Shown: positions 1 to 8,514, counted from the first letter of the stretch. The stretch is 64,000 nt of DNA from Paenibacillus cymbidii (GCF_004764705.1 NZ_SHLX01000031.1:1-64000); one strand, 5' to 3'. The notes: a model not told the origin generated them from the sequence alone. Translations and numbers: made by a program.

Positions 1-223
1 CGGGATGGACGTACCGCTGGTGTACCAGTTGTTCCGCCAGGAGCACCGCTGGGTAGCCAAGTACGGACGGGATAAGCGCTGAAAGCATCTAAGCGTGAAG
101 CCCCCCTCAAGATGAGATTTCCCAGTATGTAAGACCCCTTGTAGACGACGAGGTGGATAGGTTCGGAGTGGAAGCGCAGCAATGCGTGCAGCTGACGAAT
201 ACTAATCGGTCGAGGGCTTATCC
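1..223 (+). rRNA. 23S ribosomal RNA, 3' end (partial)
   Basis: The first ~223 bases match the conserved 3' end of bacterial 23S rRNA, including the segment that ends ACTAATCGGTCGAGGGCTTA. The gene enters from the left edge, so only the 3' part is present. The exact 3' end is estimated from the terminal helix. No 5S rRNA gene follows before the first tRNA, about 100 bases later. Confidence 0.95.
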
Positions 224-326
224 TACAGATGGTCAGGGACACCTGATCCTCACTTCGGAAGCGTATGCTTCAAACCTTGTGTGCATGACATTCGTTTCGT
301 ATCCAGTTTTCAGGGAATAATTGCTT

Positions 327-417
327 GGAGAGATACCCAAGTGGCTCAAGGGGACCCTCTGCTAAGGGGTTAGACTGCGTAAGTGGTGCGAGGGTTCGAA
401 TCCCTCTCTCTCCGCCA
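327..417 (+). tRNA. tRNA-Ser (anticodon GCT)
   Basis: A 91-nt class II tRNA with acceptor GGAGAGA paired to TCTCTCC, discriminator G and an encoded CCA. The anticodon loop CTGCTAA gives anticodon GCT (codons AGC/AGU). It has the long variable arm expected of tRNA-Ser and the TTCGAAT T-loop. First of eight tRNAs in a row. Confidence 0.97.
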
Positions 418-458
418 CGAGACTTCCCTGATTGTATCATATTTGTTTGTATCACTAT

Positions 459-535
459 GGCGGCGTAGCTCAGCTGGCTAGAGCGTACGGTTCATACCCG
501 TAAGGTCGGGGGTTCGATCCCCTCTGCCGCTACCA
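459..535 (+). tRNA. tRNA-Met (anticodon CAT), elongator type
   Basis: A 77-nt cloverleaf with encoded CCA and anticodon CAT in the loop TTCATAC. The 5' end GGCGGCG pairs along the acceptor with no unpaired first base, and the body resembles bacillar elongator tRNA-Met rather than initiator tRNA, which would carry three G-C pairs in the anticodon stem. Confidence 0.93.
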
Positions 536-557
536 TTTCAGCTTTATCATTGGACAA

Positions 558-633
558 GGGCGCTTAGCTCAGCCGGGAGAGCATCTGCCTTACAAGCAGA
601 GGGTCGGGGGTTCGATCCCCTCAGCGCCCACCA
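558..633 (+). tRNA. tRNA-Val (anticodon TAC)
   Basis: A 76-nt cloverleaf: acceptor GGGCGCT paired to AGCGCCC, anticodon loop CTTACAA (TAC), T-loop TTCGATC, encoded CCA. Confidence 0.97.
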
Positions 634-647
634 TTACAATTTCATAT

Positions 648-723
<76 letters not shown>

Positions 724-740
724 CTGAATAATTTGGCTAT

Positions 741-817
741 GGAGCCGTGGTGTAGAGGCCTAACATGCCTGCCTGTCACGCAGGAGACCGCGGGTTCGAA
801 TCCCGTCGGCTCCGCCA
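741..817 (+). tRNA. tRNA-Asp (anticodon GTC)
   Basis: A 77-nt cloverleaf: acceptor GGAGCCG paired to CGGCTCC, anticodon loop CTGTCAC (GTC), T-loop TTCGAAT, encoded CCA. Confidence 0.97.
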
Positions 818-853
818 TTTTATTTTTTTTGTTTTTGGACCCTTACTCATTAT

Positions 854-929
<76 letters not shown>

Positions 930-951
930 TATGGTTTTTCCGATGAAACGC

Positions 952-1037
952 GGAGGGTTAGCGAAGTGGCCAAACGCAGCAGACTGTAAATCTGTTCTCT
1001 GACGAGTTCGGTGGTTCGAATCCATCACCCTCCACCA
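952..1037 (+). tRNA. tRNA-Tyr (anticodon GTA)
   Basis: An 86-nt class II tRNA: acceptor GGAGGGT paired to ACCCTCC, anticodon GTA in loop CTGTAAA, long variable arm, T-loop TTCGAAT, encoded CCA. Confidence 0.97.
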
Positions 1038-1094
1038 TTTCCTTCATCGCATCCGGCATAAGTTGTCGTTTTTACGGGAAAATTGAATTTGCAA

Positions 1095-1170
1095 GAGCCA
1101 TTAGCTCAGTCGGTAGAGCACCTGACTTTTAATCAGGGTGTCGTAGGTTCGAGTCCTACATGGCTCACCA
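1095..1170 (+). tRNA. tRNA-Lys (anticodon TTT)
   Basis: A 76-nt cloverleaf: acceptor GAGCCAT paired to ATGGCTC, anticodon loop CTTTTAA (TTT), T-loop TTCGAGT, encoded CCA. Last tRNA of the cluster; a terminator follows within 20 bases. Confidence 0.97.
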
Positions 1171-1185
1171 TGTTTTGCCTAAACC

Positions 1186-1215
1186 GCCTCCTTTCGATGA
1201 AAGGGGGCTTTTTTT
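1186..1215 (+). terminator. Rho-independent terminator of the rRNA/tRNA cluster
   Basis: A 10-bp stem (GCCTCCTTTC / GAAAGGGGGC, one G-T pair) with a 3-nt loop is followed directly by seven T residues, 15 bases after tRNA-Lys. Confidence 0.9.
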
Positions 1216-1230
1216 GACGCGTAAAGGGAC

Positions 1231-1424
1231 GAAAATAGCCTATGAAAAATGGCTTATTTTCCCGATTTGGTCTGCCACGTCGGAAATAGCCAGCGAAAAT
1301 AGGGCTTATTTGCTCCGCCAGGCCCCAAATCGGGCCTTTTTGCTGAAATAGCCAGTGATTTTACTGGCTATTTTACTGGGGGAGCCCGTTTTTGGCGAAA
1401 TAGGCACGAAAACATGGCTTATTC
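1231..1424. repeat. Cluster of AT-rich stem-loop repeats (family A, block 1)
   Basis: Four ~30-bp imperfect inverted repeats of the pattern GAAATAGCC...GGCTATTTC lie at about 1231-1260, 1282-1311, 1345-1374 and 1397-1424. The third is nearly perfect (GAAATAGCCAGT / ACTGGCTATTT). Spacer sequence between units is shared with block 2 at 10159-10352, for example TTGCTCCGCCAGGC. No gene is supported in 1171-1456; the short open frame here only reads through the repeat. Confidence 0.8.
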
Positions 1425-1456
1425 CGAACCGGCATCTGCGGCAAGGCAAGTGGTGA

Positions 1457-2698
1457 CTAAACGTCCGTGCCGCGCGCCAGCTTCTCCGTTTTCAGATCCA
1501 TGTACAGCGTGACTTTCTGGTCCATGTTGGTCAGGTCGATTTCGCCGACTTGCTCGATGCGGCTCAGGCGGTAGGCGAGCGTGTTCGGATGGATGTGGAG
1601 CGCGCCGGCTGTGCGTTTGCTGTTGCTGTCGTTTGCGAGGAATGTATCCAGCGTCTCCAGCAAGTTGCCGCCATGTTCGGCGTCATATGCTTTCAGCTTG
1701 CGCAAATTGCTGTTCTCGTAGCCGAATTGGCGTTTCTGTTCGAGGATGGAGGGCAGGAACCGATAATAACCGAGATCGTGGTAAAAGTAGATCGAGCCGG
1801 TTTCCCGGGGAAAACGCCGCTTGATGCGCAGCACCATCAGCGCTTCCTTGTAGCTAAGCTCCACGGCTTCGTACGATTCGTAAGCGGCGCCAACGCCGGC
1901 CAGCACGGAGGCGTGGTGGAGCCGCTCCTGCATTTGGTCGCGGCACGTTTCGACAAAGGCGAGCAACTGCTGAGGGAAATCGGGAAAGCTTGCCGGCGAA
2001 GCGAGCACCAGCAGCCGGTTGTGGGCGAAGGTATGCAGCACGGGGCGGATGCGCTGAGTAGCATGAATGATGTAATGCAGACGCTGTTTTGTTTCGTAAT
2101 CGATCTCATCGATGCCAAGCTCGAATACGATCACCAAAAAAGGGACCGGTAGTGCGATATGGAGCTCGGCCGCCCGTTCGTTAATCTGCGCTTCTTGGCC
2201 GAGATGGCCGGTCAACAGTTGCCAGAACAAGCTTTGCCGTTCTTCGTCTTCTTTCCGCCGGTGCAGCCGATGCTGCAGCAAATTGACGCGGGCCGCCGCT
2301 GCCGCGGATTTGAACAGGCGCATCTCCGCCTCGGCCCACGGCCGGCCGACCTCCAGCGCCCAAATGTAGCCGATCGTCTCCTCGTTGTTGCGGATGGCGA
2401 CAGCGACCCGGTTGCCCAACCCGATCGGATCGATTGATTGGATGCGCAGCGGCTCCGGACTGCTCATGAGTTTGGGAATGACACCGCTTTCCCACAAGCT
2501 GCTGATGACTTGCTCCGGCACGCGGCGGCCGATGATGGTCGCCGTTCGTGCAGGATCGGTCAGCGCGCTGTGCGAGCTGTAGGCCAGAAGCCGGTGGTTG
2601 GCGTCTTCAATTGTGACCGGGCAATGAAACGTTTCCCCGATGGCATCCGCCAAATCTTCCAATCGATCGAAATGACGGTTAAACGCATGGTCCATCAT
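1457..2698 (-). CDS. adeR: PucR/CdaR-type transcriptional regulator, AdeR-like
   Basis: A 413-aa cytoplasmic regulator. The N-terminal ~150 residues look like a GAF-type sensor region, with the segment CPVTIEDANHRLLAYSSHS. The middle carries the GGDEF-like region usual for CdaR proteins, and the C-terminal ~60 residues form the PucR-type helix-turn-helix (HIHPNTLAYRLSRIEQV). It lies directly downstream of alanine dehydrogenase on the same strand. In Bacillus subtilis the regulator AdeR is encoded beside ald and activates it, so the same role is inferred here; the effector is unknown. A terminator lies between the two genes, so it is probably transcribed separately or by read-through. Confidence 0.82.
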   Translation of the reverse strand: MMDHAFNRHFDRLEDLADAIGETFHCPVTIEDANHRLLAYSSHSALTDPARTATIIGRRVPEQVISSLWESGVIPKLMSSPEPLRIQSIDPIGLGNRVAVAIRNNEETIGYIWALEVGRPWAEAEMRLFKSAAAAARVNLLQHRLHRRKEDEERQSLFWQLLTGHLGQEAQINERAAELHIALPVPFLVIVFELGIDEIDYETKQRLHYIIHATQRIRPVLHTFAHNRLLVLASPASFPDFPQQLLAFVETCRDQMQERLHHASVLAGVGAAYESYEAVELSYKEALMVLRIKRRFPRETGSIYFYHDLGYYRFLPSILEQKRQFGYENSNLRKLKAYDAEHGGNLLETLDTFLANDSNSKRTAGALHIHPNTLAYRLSRIEQVGEIDLTNMDQKVTLYMDLKTEKLARGTDV

Positions 2699-2784
2699 GC
2701 GGGTCGTTCCTCCTTGAAGTGTATCGCCCTGTCTCTCCTAATTGTACGGATTCCCGCCCGGCTGTAAAGAGGAAGCAGCCCCGC

Positions 2785-2820
2785 AAAAAACGAACGTACC
2801 CGTAAAGGCTACGTTCGTTT
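2785..2820 (-). terminator. Terminator downstream of ald
   Basis: An 11-bp perfect inverted repeat (AAACGAACGTA / TACGTTCGTTT) is followed on the minus strand by a run of T residues. It sits between the ald stop and the regulator start. Confidence 0.85.
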
Positions 2821-2866
2821 CCGGGGGATGCAAGTGGTCAATCCCTGCCGCAAGGGGCAGCCAGGC

Positions 2867-3997
2867 TTACGGGCTGACCGGCTGCTTCAACGCCTCGAGC
2901 GGCTCCGCATAAGGCTGGCCGAGCGCTGTCGCAACGGTCGGATGCGTGACCGCGCCGCCGGCGATGTTGAAGCCGAGCCGGAGCGGCACGCTGGTTTGGG
3001 CGGCTTGCGCGGTGCCCTGGTTCGCGAGCAGCAGCGCATACGGAAGCGTCGCATTCGTCAGCGCCATCGTCGACGTGCGCGGCACCGCGCCGGGCATGTT
3101 GGCGACGGCGTAATGGACGACGCCGTGTTTGGTATAGGTCGGCTGGTCGTGCGTCGTGACGCGGTCGGCCGTGGCGAAAATGCCGCCTTGGTCGATCGCC
3201 ACGTCGACGATGACCGAACCCGGCTTCATGCGGCGCACGACATCTTCGCTCACCAGCTTGGGCGCCTTGGCGCCGGGAATGAGCACCGCGCCGATGGCGA
3301 GGTCGGCTGCCGCGATCGTTTCGGCGATCGTATAAGGGCTCGACACGAGCGTCTGGACGTCGCGGCCGAACAGGTCGTCTAGCTCGCGCAGACGGTCGGG
3401 GCTGACGTCGAGAATCGTCACATCGGCGCCGAGACCAACAGCGATGCGGGCCGCATTCGCGCCAACGACGCCACCGCCGACGATCGCCACTTTACCGCGC
3501 GCAACGCCCGGCACGCCGCCGAGAAGAATGCCTTGCCCGCCATGGGACTTCTCCAGAAATTGCGCGCCGATCTGCGCGGCCATACGACCGGCAACTTCGC
3601 TCATCGGCTTCAGCAGCGGCAAGCCGCGGCCGACTTCAACCGTTTCGTAGGCGATGGCGGTAACGCCGCTGCGGATCAGTGCGTCGGCCAAAGCCGGCTC
3701 GGCAGCGAGGTGCAAATAGGTGAACAGCACCAGCCCCGGACGGAAATACCCGTACTCCGCGGCCAGGGGCTCCTTCACCTTCATAATCATGTCCGCGCCG
3801 GACCAAACGTCGGCGGCCTGACGCACAAGCCGCGCGCCGGCGGCGGCATATTCAGGGTCGGTGAAGCCGCTGCCGGCGCCTGCTTCGTTCTCGACGAGCA
3901 ACGTATGGCCGGCCTGCACCAGCGCATGAACGCCGGCCGGCGTGGCGGCGACGCGATTTTCGTTGTTTTTGACTTCTTTCGGGATGCCGATAATCAT
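2867..3997 (-). CDS. ald: Alanine dehydrogenase
   Basis: A 376-aa NAD-dependent enzyme that interconverts L-alanine and pyruvate plus ammonia, in the cytoplasm. The N-terminus MIIGIPKEVKNNENRVA is the family signature, with the substrate-binding Arg and the Lys of MKVKEPL. A Rossmann glycine motif GGGVVGANAA follows near residue 175. The frame is open 39 codons further upstream, but the start at 3997 is chosen because GAGGAG lies just before it and the length matches the family (370-378 aa). A TATACT box lies 28-33 bases upstream of the ATG. Neighbour of the AdeR-like regulator, as in Bacillus. Confidence 0.96.
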   Translation of the reverse strand: MIIGIPKEVKNNENRVAATPAGVHALVQAGHTLLVENEAGAGSGFTDPEYAAAGARLVRQAADVWSGADMIMKVKEPLAAEYGYFRPGLVLFTYLHLAAEPALADALIRSGVTAIAYETVEVGRGLPLLKPMSEVAGRMAAQIGAQFLEKSHGGQGILLGGVPGVARGKVAIVGGGVVGANAARIAVGLGADVTILDVSPDRLRELDDLFGRDVQTLVSSPYTIAETIAAADLAIGAVLIPGAKAPKLVSEDVVRRMKPGSVIVDVAIDQGGIFATADRVTTHDQPTYTKHGVVHYAVANMPGAVPRTSTMALTNATLPYALLLANQGTAQAAQTSVPLRLGFNIAGGAVTHPTVATALGQPYAEPLEALKQPVSP

Positions 3998-4140
3998 GGC
4001 GACCGCTCCTCTACCGGATGTTTGATTCCAGTATAGAGCGGCACGAATCGGGTGCGTACGTGGACAATGACTAACTTCGGCGATATCGTTCGTGAAAATC
4101 GACAAAGCTGCCATCGCGATGTAGGGTCAAAAGAAGGGGC

Positions 4141-4410
4141 TTAAGGCAGCGCGCTCAGAATCGTGTCCCGCGCTTGCGCCATCGATTTGTCCGTGCCGAG
4201 GAACTGCAGCGTTTGCCCGTCCTTGGTGGTGATGCGCAGCGTGGAAGGATGAGCCCATCCCGGCGCATCCACGGTAACCGCGTCGATGTCGCTGAACGGC
4301 AGCCGGTGGTCTTTGCGCGAGGCGAAGCCTTTGTTGATCCACTGCACATAGCCGTTGTACACCCGAAACTCACAGTGATAGCTGATCGTTTCAAACAACA
4401 GTGCGCTCAT
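4141..4410 (-). CDS. Small PH-domain-like hypothetical protein
   Basis: An 89-aa protein with no signal peptide or membrane segment. The pattern of short beta strands with a final helix (residues 72-88, KSMAQARDTILSALP) resembles bacterial pleckstrin-homology-like small proteins. A typical Trp-containing strand lies near residue 24 (GYVQWINKGF). Transcribed away from sdpR. Its function is unknown; an alternative is an unrelated small beta-rich protein. Confidence 0.6.
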   Translation of the reverse strand: MSALLFETISYHCEFRVYNGYVQWINKGFASRKDHRLPFSDIDAVTVDAPGWAHPSTLRITTKDGQTLQFLGTDKSMAQARDTILSALP

Positions 4411-4594
4411 TGCGGAACACCCCTTTTGCCCAAATGTCGGTCGGGACTGTTGACGGAGCGGAATGCATGCGCAGGCCTCCCAACCGCGTGGAGATGAGTT
4501 AATTGTCAGCGGAAGGGGCGTCCGATGTAAAGAGGGTGTTTTTGTTGAAACGTGGCGAACGGTGCCGCAGCAGCCGGAATCGAGGAAAAAGCGG

Positions 4595-4623
4595 TTGACG
4601 CAAGCAACCCGGTATCGTAAGAT
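4595..4623 (+). promoter_or_regulatory. Sigma-A promoter of sdpR-sdpI
   Basis: TTGACG (4595-4600), a 17-bp spacer and TAAGAT (4618-4623) lie 50 bases upstream of the sdpR ATG. Confidence 0.7.
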
Positions 4624-4627
4624 TAAA

Positions 4628-4651
4628 TTAGATATTTAGACAAATATCTAA
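4628..4651. promoter_or_regulatory. Perfect inverted repeat, likely SdpR operator
   Basis: TTAGATATTT-AGAC-AAATATCTAA is a perfect 10-bp inverted repeat with a 4-bp spacer, just downstream of the -10 box and so over the expected transcription start. ArsR-family repressors bind sites of this shape, and SdpR represses its own operon in Bacillus, so autoregulation is inferred. Confidence 0.75.
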
Positions 4652-4672
4652 ATGTTAAGGGGGCGTCGTACG

Positions 4673-4945
4673 ATGAACGAAGCGTTTAAGGCGCTTGCCG
4701 ATCCGACGCGCCGCCGCATCTTGCAACTGCTGCGCGATCGAAGCATGAATGCCGGAGAAATCGCCGACCACTTCGCCATCAGCAAGCCGAGCATTTCCCA
4801 CCATCTGAACCTGCTTAAGCAGGCGGGACTTATCCTGGACGAGCGCCAGGGTCAGAATATCGTGTACACCTTGCATACGACCGTAGTTGAAGACGTGATT
4901 GGCTGGATGTTCACCATGATTGAAAAGAAGGAGGAGCCGTCATGA
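4673..4945 (+). CDS. sdpR: ArsR-family repressor, SdpR-like
   Basis: A 90-aa winged-helix DNA-binding protein (residues 5-75) with recognition helix ISKPSISHHLNLLKQAGL. No metal-binding Cys pair is seen, as expected for SdpR autorepressors. The start at 4673 is preferred over an in-frame ATG at 4652 because AAGGGGGC precedes it and 90 aa is the SdpR length. The stop overlaps the sdpI start by 4 bases (ATGA), which indicates translational coupling. In Bacillus SdpR is sequestered by SdpI when toxin is present. Confidence 0.9.
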   Translation: MNEAFKALADPTRRRILQLLRDRSMNAGEIADHFAISKPSISHHLNLLKQAGLILDERQGQNIVYTLHTTVVEDVIGWMFTMIEKKEEPS

Positions 4946-5583
4946 AACGTTGGAAAGAAGCGCTTGTGCTGTTGATTGGCCTCTCGCCCGCGATCGCGGC
5001 GCTGCTGATGTACGACCGGCTGCCCGATACGATGGCATCGCATTTTGGCGTCAACAATGAAGTGAACGGTACGATGAGCAAAAACATGTCGATTCTGATG
5101 TTCGCCCTGCTCGGCCTGGTTCCGTCGATCCTGCGCGTGGTGCGGCGACTCGATCCGAAGCGCGACAATTACGAAAAGTTCCCCGTCGCCTATGAAGTGA
5201 TTCGGCTCGGAGCCGGCTTGCTGGTCGTTGCGGCTGGTTGGATGGTGCTGCTGTTTAATTTGGGTTACGAGCTGGATATCCGCAAACTGGCGCTGATCGC
5301 CATCGGGCTGCTGTTTATCGTGACCGGGAACTACATGACGCAAGTGCAGCACAACTATATGATCGGCATTCGCACGCCGTGGACGCTCGCGAGCGAAGAG
5401 GTATGGCGGAGAACGCACCGCTTGGGCGGGCCGCTGTTCATGATCGGCGGCATTGTCGCCATCGCCGTGACGCTGCTGGCGGGAGGCGTGGCGGCGGTGT
5501 TCGCTTCGTTGGCAGCGATCGCCATCGTATCGCTGATTCCTGTAGTTTATTCCTACGTCATTTATACTCGCTTGAAAGCGTAA
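4942..5583 (+). CDS. sdpI: SdpI-family immunity/signal membrane protein
   Basis: A 213-aa integral membrane protein. An N-terminal DUF1648-like segment (residues 1-45, with the HFGVNNEVNG motif) is followed by about five more hydrophobic helices (near 48-66, 90-108, 115-132, 162-180, 183-205). Known SdpI both protects against the SdpC toxin and signals to SdpR. The sdpABC toxin genes are not in this window, so here it may respond to a foreign toxin or have another envelope role. Confidence 0.9.
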   Translation: MKRWKEALVLLIGLSPAIAALLMYDRLPDTMASHFGVNNEVNGTMSKNMSILMFALLGLVPSILRVVRRLDPKRDNYEKFPVAYEVIRLGAGLLVVAAGWMVLLFNLGYELDIRKLALIAIGLLFIVTGNYMTQVQHNYMIGIRTPWTLASEEVWRRTHRLGGPLFMIGGIVAIAVTLLAGGVAAVFASLAAIAIVSLIPVVYSYVIYTRLKA

Positions 5584-5594
5584 ACGAGCGATTC

Positions 5595-5627
5595 AAAATC
5601 TCCGGAGCAGGGCGTCCGGAGATTTTT
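5595..5627 (+). terminator. Terminator of sdpR-sdpI
   Basis: An inverted repeat AAAATCTCCGGA / TCCGGAGATTTTT with an 8-nt loop and a T run, 12 bases after the sdpI stop. Confidence 0.88.
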
Positions 5628-5685
5628 CGCTTTTCACGGTCAGTGTGTATTGCCGGGGGAAGGGTTATTTTGATATGATAAATCG

Positions 5686-5696
5686 TGTATGATACA
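5686..5696. promoter_or_regulatory. Candidate GntR/FadR-type operator
   Basis: TGTATGATACA is a perfect odd-length palindrome that overlaps a TATGAT -10-like box (5688-5693), about 30 bases upstream of the regulator gene. FadR-subfamily GntR regulators bind short GT-N-AC palindromes, so an autoregulatory site is inferred. Confidence 0.5.
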
Positions 5697-5722
5697 TAAT
5701 TATTGAACGCAGGTGAGCCGCC

Positions 5723-6388
5723 TTGAAAAAAAGCTTGAACCGCTACGTGCTGACCGATGAAATTTACTCCTTGCTGAAGGAGCAAATTGTGAGCCATCAA
5801 ATTGCGGCCGGCGACAAAATCAACATCGATCAGCTCGGCCGCGAGCTGGAAGTCAGCAACATCCCGATTCGCGAAGCGCTGTCGCGCCTGGCGGCAGAGG
5901 GCTTCGTCGACGTGGTGCCGTTCAAGGGCATGTATGCGGCGAATATGTCGCTGCAAGAGCTTGACGATATGTTCGAGATCCGGTTGGCACTGGAGGGGCT
6001 GGCGCTGCGAAAGGCCGCGCCGCATATTCCGGGCGGCCTCCTCGCCGAACTGGAACGGGACATGGGGACGTGGGCGGCACGCGAACCGCAACAGGAAGAG
6101 GAGAAAATCGCCTACATCGCGGAAATGAATCGGAGGCTGCATGGCTTGATTCTGGACCATTGCGGCAACGAATCGCTGAAGCAGCTCGTCGGCGCGTACA
6201 TCGAACGCATCCAGCGCTACCTGTCGTTCGCGCACCGGGAGATGGAGCGTCAGACGCTGCAGACGGAATGGCAGGAGCATATGGCGATTATTCGCCGCTT
6301 GAGCGCACGCCAGCCGGAGGAAGCGGAGCAGGAGCTGCTTGCCCATATTCGTTCGTCGCATGAACGGACGCGCGATTATTTTCGCTGA
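5723..6388 (+). CDS. GntR-family regulator, FadR subfamily (FCD domain)
   Basis: A 221-aa cytoplasmic regulator. The GntR winged helix spans residues 8-72 (LGRELEVSNIPIREALSRL), and an all-helical FCD ligand domain follows (LDDMFEIRLALEGLALR, with His-containing metal/ligand helices such as MNRRLHGLILDHCGN). It sits 32 bp upstream of an enolase-superfamily gene on the same strand, so it probably controls sugar-acid catabolism. Spaced GGTGAGCC precedes the start. The ligand is unknown. Confidence 0.9.
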   Translation: MKKSLNRYVLTDEIYSLLKEQIVSHQIAAGDKINIDQLGRELEVSNIPIREALSRLAAEGFVDVVPFKGMYAANMSLQELDDMFEIRLALEGLALRKAAPHIPGGLLAELERDMGTWAAREPQQEEEKIAYIAEMNRRLHGLILDHCGNESLKQLVGAYIERIQRYLSFAHREMERQTLQTEWQEHMAIIRRLSARQPEEAEQELLAHIRSSHERTRDYFR

Positions 6389-6420
6389 GGGGCCATATGC
6401 AAAGAGAGGGAGAGAGTCGG

Positions 6421-7518
6421 ATGAAAATTACGAAAGTGGAAAGCTTCGTGCTGCACGTGCCGATTACGCCGCCGATTACGGACGCGATCAATGTCGCCAC
6501 CCATTGGGGGCTGGCGGGGGTAAGGCTGTTTACCGACGAAGGGTTCGTCGGCTACGGGTACACGGGCACTTGCGCGCAAGGCGACGAAATGATCGTGGAG
6601 ACGATCGACAGGTATTACGCGCCGCTGCTGATCGGCAGAGATCCCTATATGGTGAGAGAGCTGTGGGACGAGATGCGGTATGGCAAAATGCACTGGATCG
6701 GCCGCGCAGGAGTTACGCATATGGCGCTGGCGGCGGTCGACATCGCGTTGTGGGACCTGATGGCCAAGGCGGCGGGCAAACCGCTCTGGATGTACCTCGG
6801 CGGGCACAAGTCGAAGCGGATCAAGGCGTACAACACGAACGGCGGCTGGCTCAACTGGTCGAAGGAGCGGCTGCTGAAGGACGTGGCGGACATCGTCGAA
6901 TCCGGCTTTACCGGCGTCAAAATCAAAGTCGGCAAACCCGACCCGCGCGAGGATTACGACCGCTGCAAGGCGGTGCGCAAAGTGATCGGCGACGATGTCA
7001 TTTTCATGATCGACGTCAATCAGCAGTGGAACATCAATACGGCGATGACATGGGGCAAGAAGCTGGAGGAGTTCGATCTGTTCTGGCTGGAGGAGCCGCT
7101 TAATCCGGACGACATTATGGGCCACAAGAAGCTGGCCGACGAGCTGAACGTGCCGATTGCGCTGGGCGAACACGTGTATACGAAATATGCGTTCCGCGAT
7201 TATATCCATCAGGGAGCCGTCGAATATTGCCAGGTGGACGTGACCCGCGTGGCTGGCATTACGGAATGGCTTCAAGTCGCCGGTCTTGCGGCGTCCTATG
7301 ACGTGCCGATCTGCCCGCATGTCGGCGATATGGGGCAAATCCATCAGCATCTTGTCGCCTCCACGCAAGGGGCGATCATGCTGGAGTATATTCCGTGGAT
7401 TCGCCATATTTTTGTCGAGCCGGCTACGGTTAAGGACGGGTACTACGTGCTGCCGGAAATGCCGGGGGCTTCGACGGAGATTGTGCCTCAGTATTTTGAC
7501 CAGTATCGGGTGAGGTAG
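6421..7518 (+). CDS. Mandelate racemase/muconate lactonizing (enolase superfamily) enzyme
   Basis: A 365-aa protein: an N-terminal capping domain (1-125), then a TIM barrel with the superfamily catalytic set. The KxK motif is Lys167/Lys169, the metal ligands are Asp198, Glu224 and Glu250, and His300 lies in CPHVGD. Family members dehydrate or epimerise sugar acids; the exact substrate cannot be read. The start at 6421 (MKITKVESF) is preferred over an upstream GTG/ATG because GAGAGGGAGAGAG precedes it and the family begins this way. It follows the FadR-type regulator and precedes an aldo/keto reductase, which suggests a sugar-acid pathway. Confidence 0.9.
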   Translation: MKITKVESFVLHVPITPPITDAINVATHWGLAGVRLFTDEGFVGYGYTGTCAQGDEMIVETIDRYYAPLLIGRDPYMVRELWDEMRYGKMHWIGRAGVTHMALAAVDIALWDLMAKAAGKPLWMYLGGHKSKRIKAYNTNGGWLNWSKERLLKDVADIVESGFTGVKIKVGKPDPREDYDRCKAVRKVIGDDVIFMIDVNQQWNINTAMTWGKKLEEFDLFWLEEPLNPDDIMGHKKLADELNVPIALGEHVYTKYAFRDYIHQGAVEYCQVDVTRVAGITEWLQVAGLAASYDVPICPHVGDMGQIHQHLVASTQGAIMLEYIPWIRHIFVEPATVKDGYYVLPEMPGASTEIVPQYFDQYRVR

Positions 7519-7635
7519 GGGCTTACGATCGGCGGAAAGTTGCGGACGGCCGAACCGCTGGGTAGAATAAAACCAGGCGGGGGACGCGGCAGGTGCGGCG
7601 CCGGGCCACGCAACGCAACGATCGGAGGAGAACAG

Positions 7636-8466
7636 ATGGTCACATCGATTCAGGAGCGCGTCACGCTTAACAACGGCATCGCGATGCCGTGGCTGGGGCT
7701 CGGCGTGTGGATGGGCAAGCCGGAGGACGGCGATCATATCGAACAAGCGGTGGAAGCGGCGCTGGCGCTCGGCTACCGCAGCATCGATACGGCGGCGCTG
7801 TACGGCAACGAGTCCGGCGTCGGGCGGGCGATCAAGGCGAGCGGGGTGCCGCGCGAGAATATTTTTGTCACGACCAAGGTGTGGAACGACGATCACGGCT
7901 ACGACCAGACGCTGCGCGCATTTGAGGCTAGCCGGCGCAAGCTGGATCTCGACGTCGTCGATCTGTACCTGGTGCACTGGCCGATCAGCGGCAAATACGC
8001 GGAGACGTGGCGCGCCCTGGAGCGGCTGTATGCCGAAGGGGCGGTGCGCGCGATCGGCGTGAGCAACTTCCAAGTTCGGCATTTGCAACATATTCTGGAG
8101 CGCAGCGATGTTGTGCCGGCCGTCAATCAGGTGGAGTATCACCCTCGCCTGACGCAGGTGCCGCTGCGGACGTTCTGCGAGGAGAAAGGCATCCGGCTGG
8201 AAGCCTGGAGCCCGCTCATGGTCGGGCGGGTGCTGGACGAGCCGGTCGTGCGCGAGCTGGCTGCGACATACGGCAAGACGCCGGCGCAAGTTGTGCTGCG
8301 CTGGGACTTGCAGCATGGCGTCGTGACGATCCCGAAGTCGATTCGGCCGGAACGGATCGCCGAAAATGCCGGGATCTTCGATTTTGCGCTGTCGCCGGCC
8401 GATATGGCCAGGCTCGATGCGCTCAACCGCGACGAGCGTTGCGGTCCGGATCCGGATCAGTTTTGA
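7636..8466 (+). CDS. Aldo/keto reductase
   Basis: A 276-aa NADPH-dependent (beta/alpha)8 oxidoreductase of the YvgN/2,5-diketo-gluconate reductase type. The catalytic tetrad is visible: Asp51, Tyr56 (IDTAALYG), Lys81 (VTTKVW) and His114 (LVHWP). The cofactor motif IPKSIRPERIAEN is near residue 235. GGAGGAG lies 5 bases upstream of the ATG at 7636, so the longer upstream reading frame is not used. Probably co-transcribed with the enolase-superfamily gene; a terminator follows. Confidence 0.94.
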   Translation: MVTSIQERVTLNNGIAMPWLGLGVWMGKPEDGDHIEQAVEAALALGYRSIDTAALYGNESGVGRAIKASGVPRENIFVTTKVWNDDHGYDQTLRAFEASRRKLDLDVVDLYLVHWPISGKYAETWRALERLYAEGAVRAIGVSNFQVRHLQHILERSDVVPAVNQVEYHPRLTQVPLRTFCEEKGIRLEAWSPLMVGRVLDEPVVRELAATYGKTPAQVVLRWDLQHGVVTIPKSIRPERIAENAGIFDFALSPADMARLDALNRDERCGPDPDQF

Positions 8467-8484
8467 TTGTTTCGAGCGGAGAGG

Positions 8485-8514
8485 GGCGGTTCCTGCGGGG
8501 GGCCGTCTTTTTTT
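8485..8514 (+). terminator. Terminator after the aldo/keto reductase
   Basis: An 8-bp stem with G-T pairs (GCGGTTCC / GGGGCCGT) is followed by C and seven T residues. Confidence 0.7.

Noticed and set aside
1160..1351. Two similar short proteins at 1160-1351 and 10043-10270
   Set aside because: Their similarity comes from the shared DNA repeat of family A, not from a gene.
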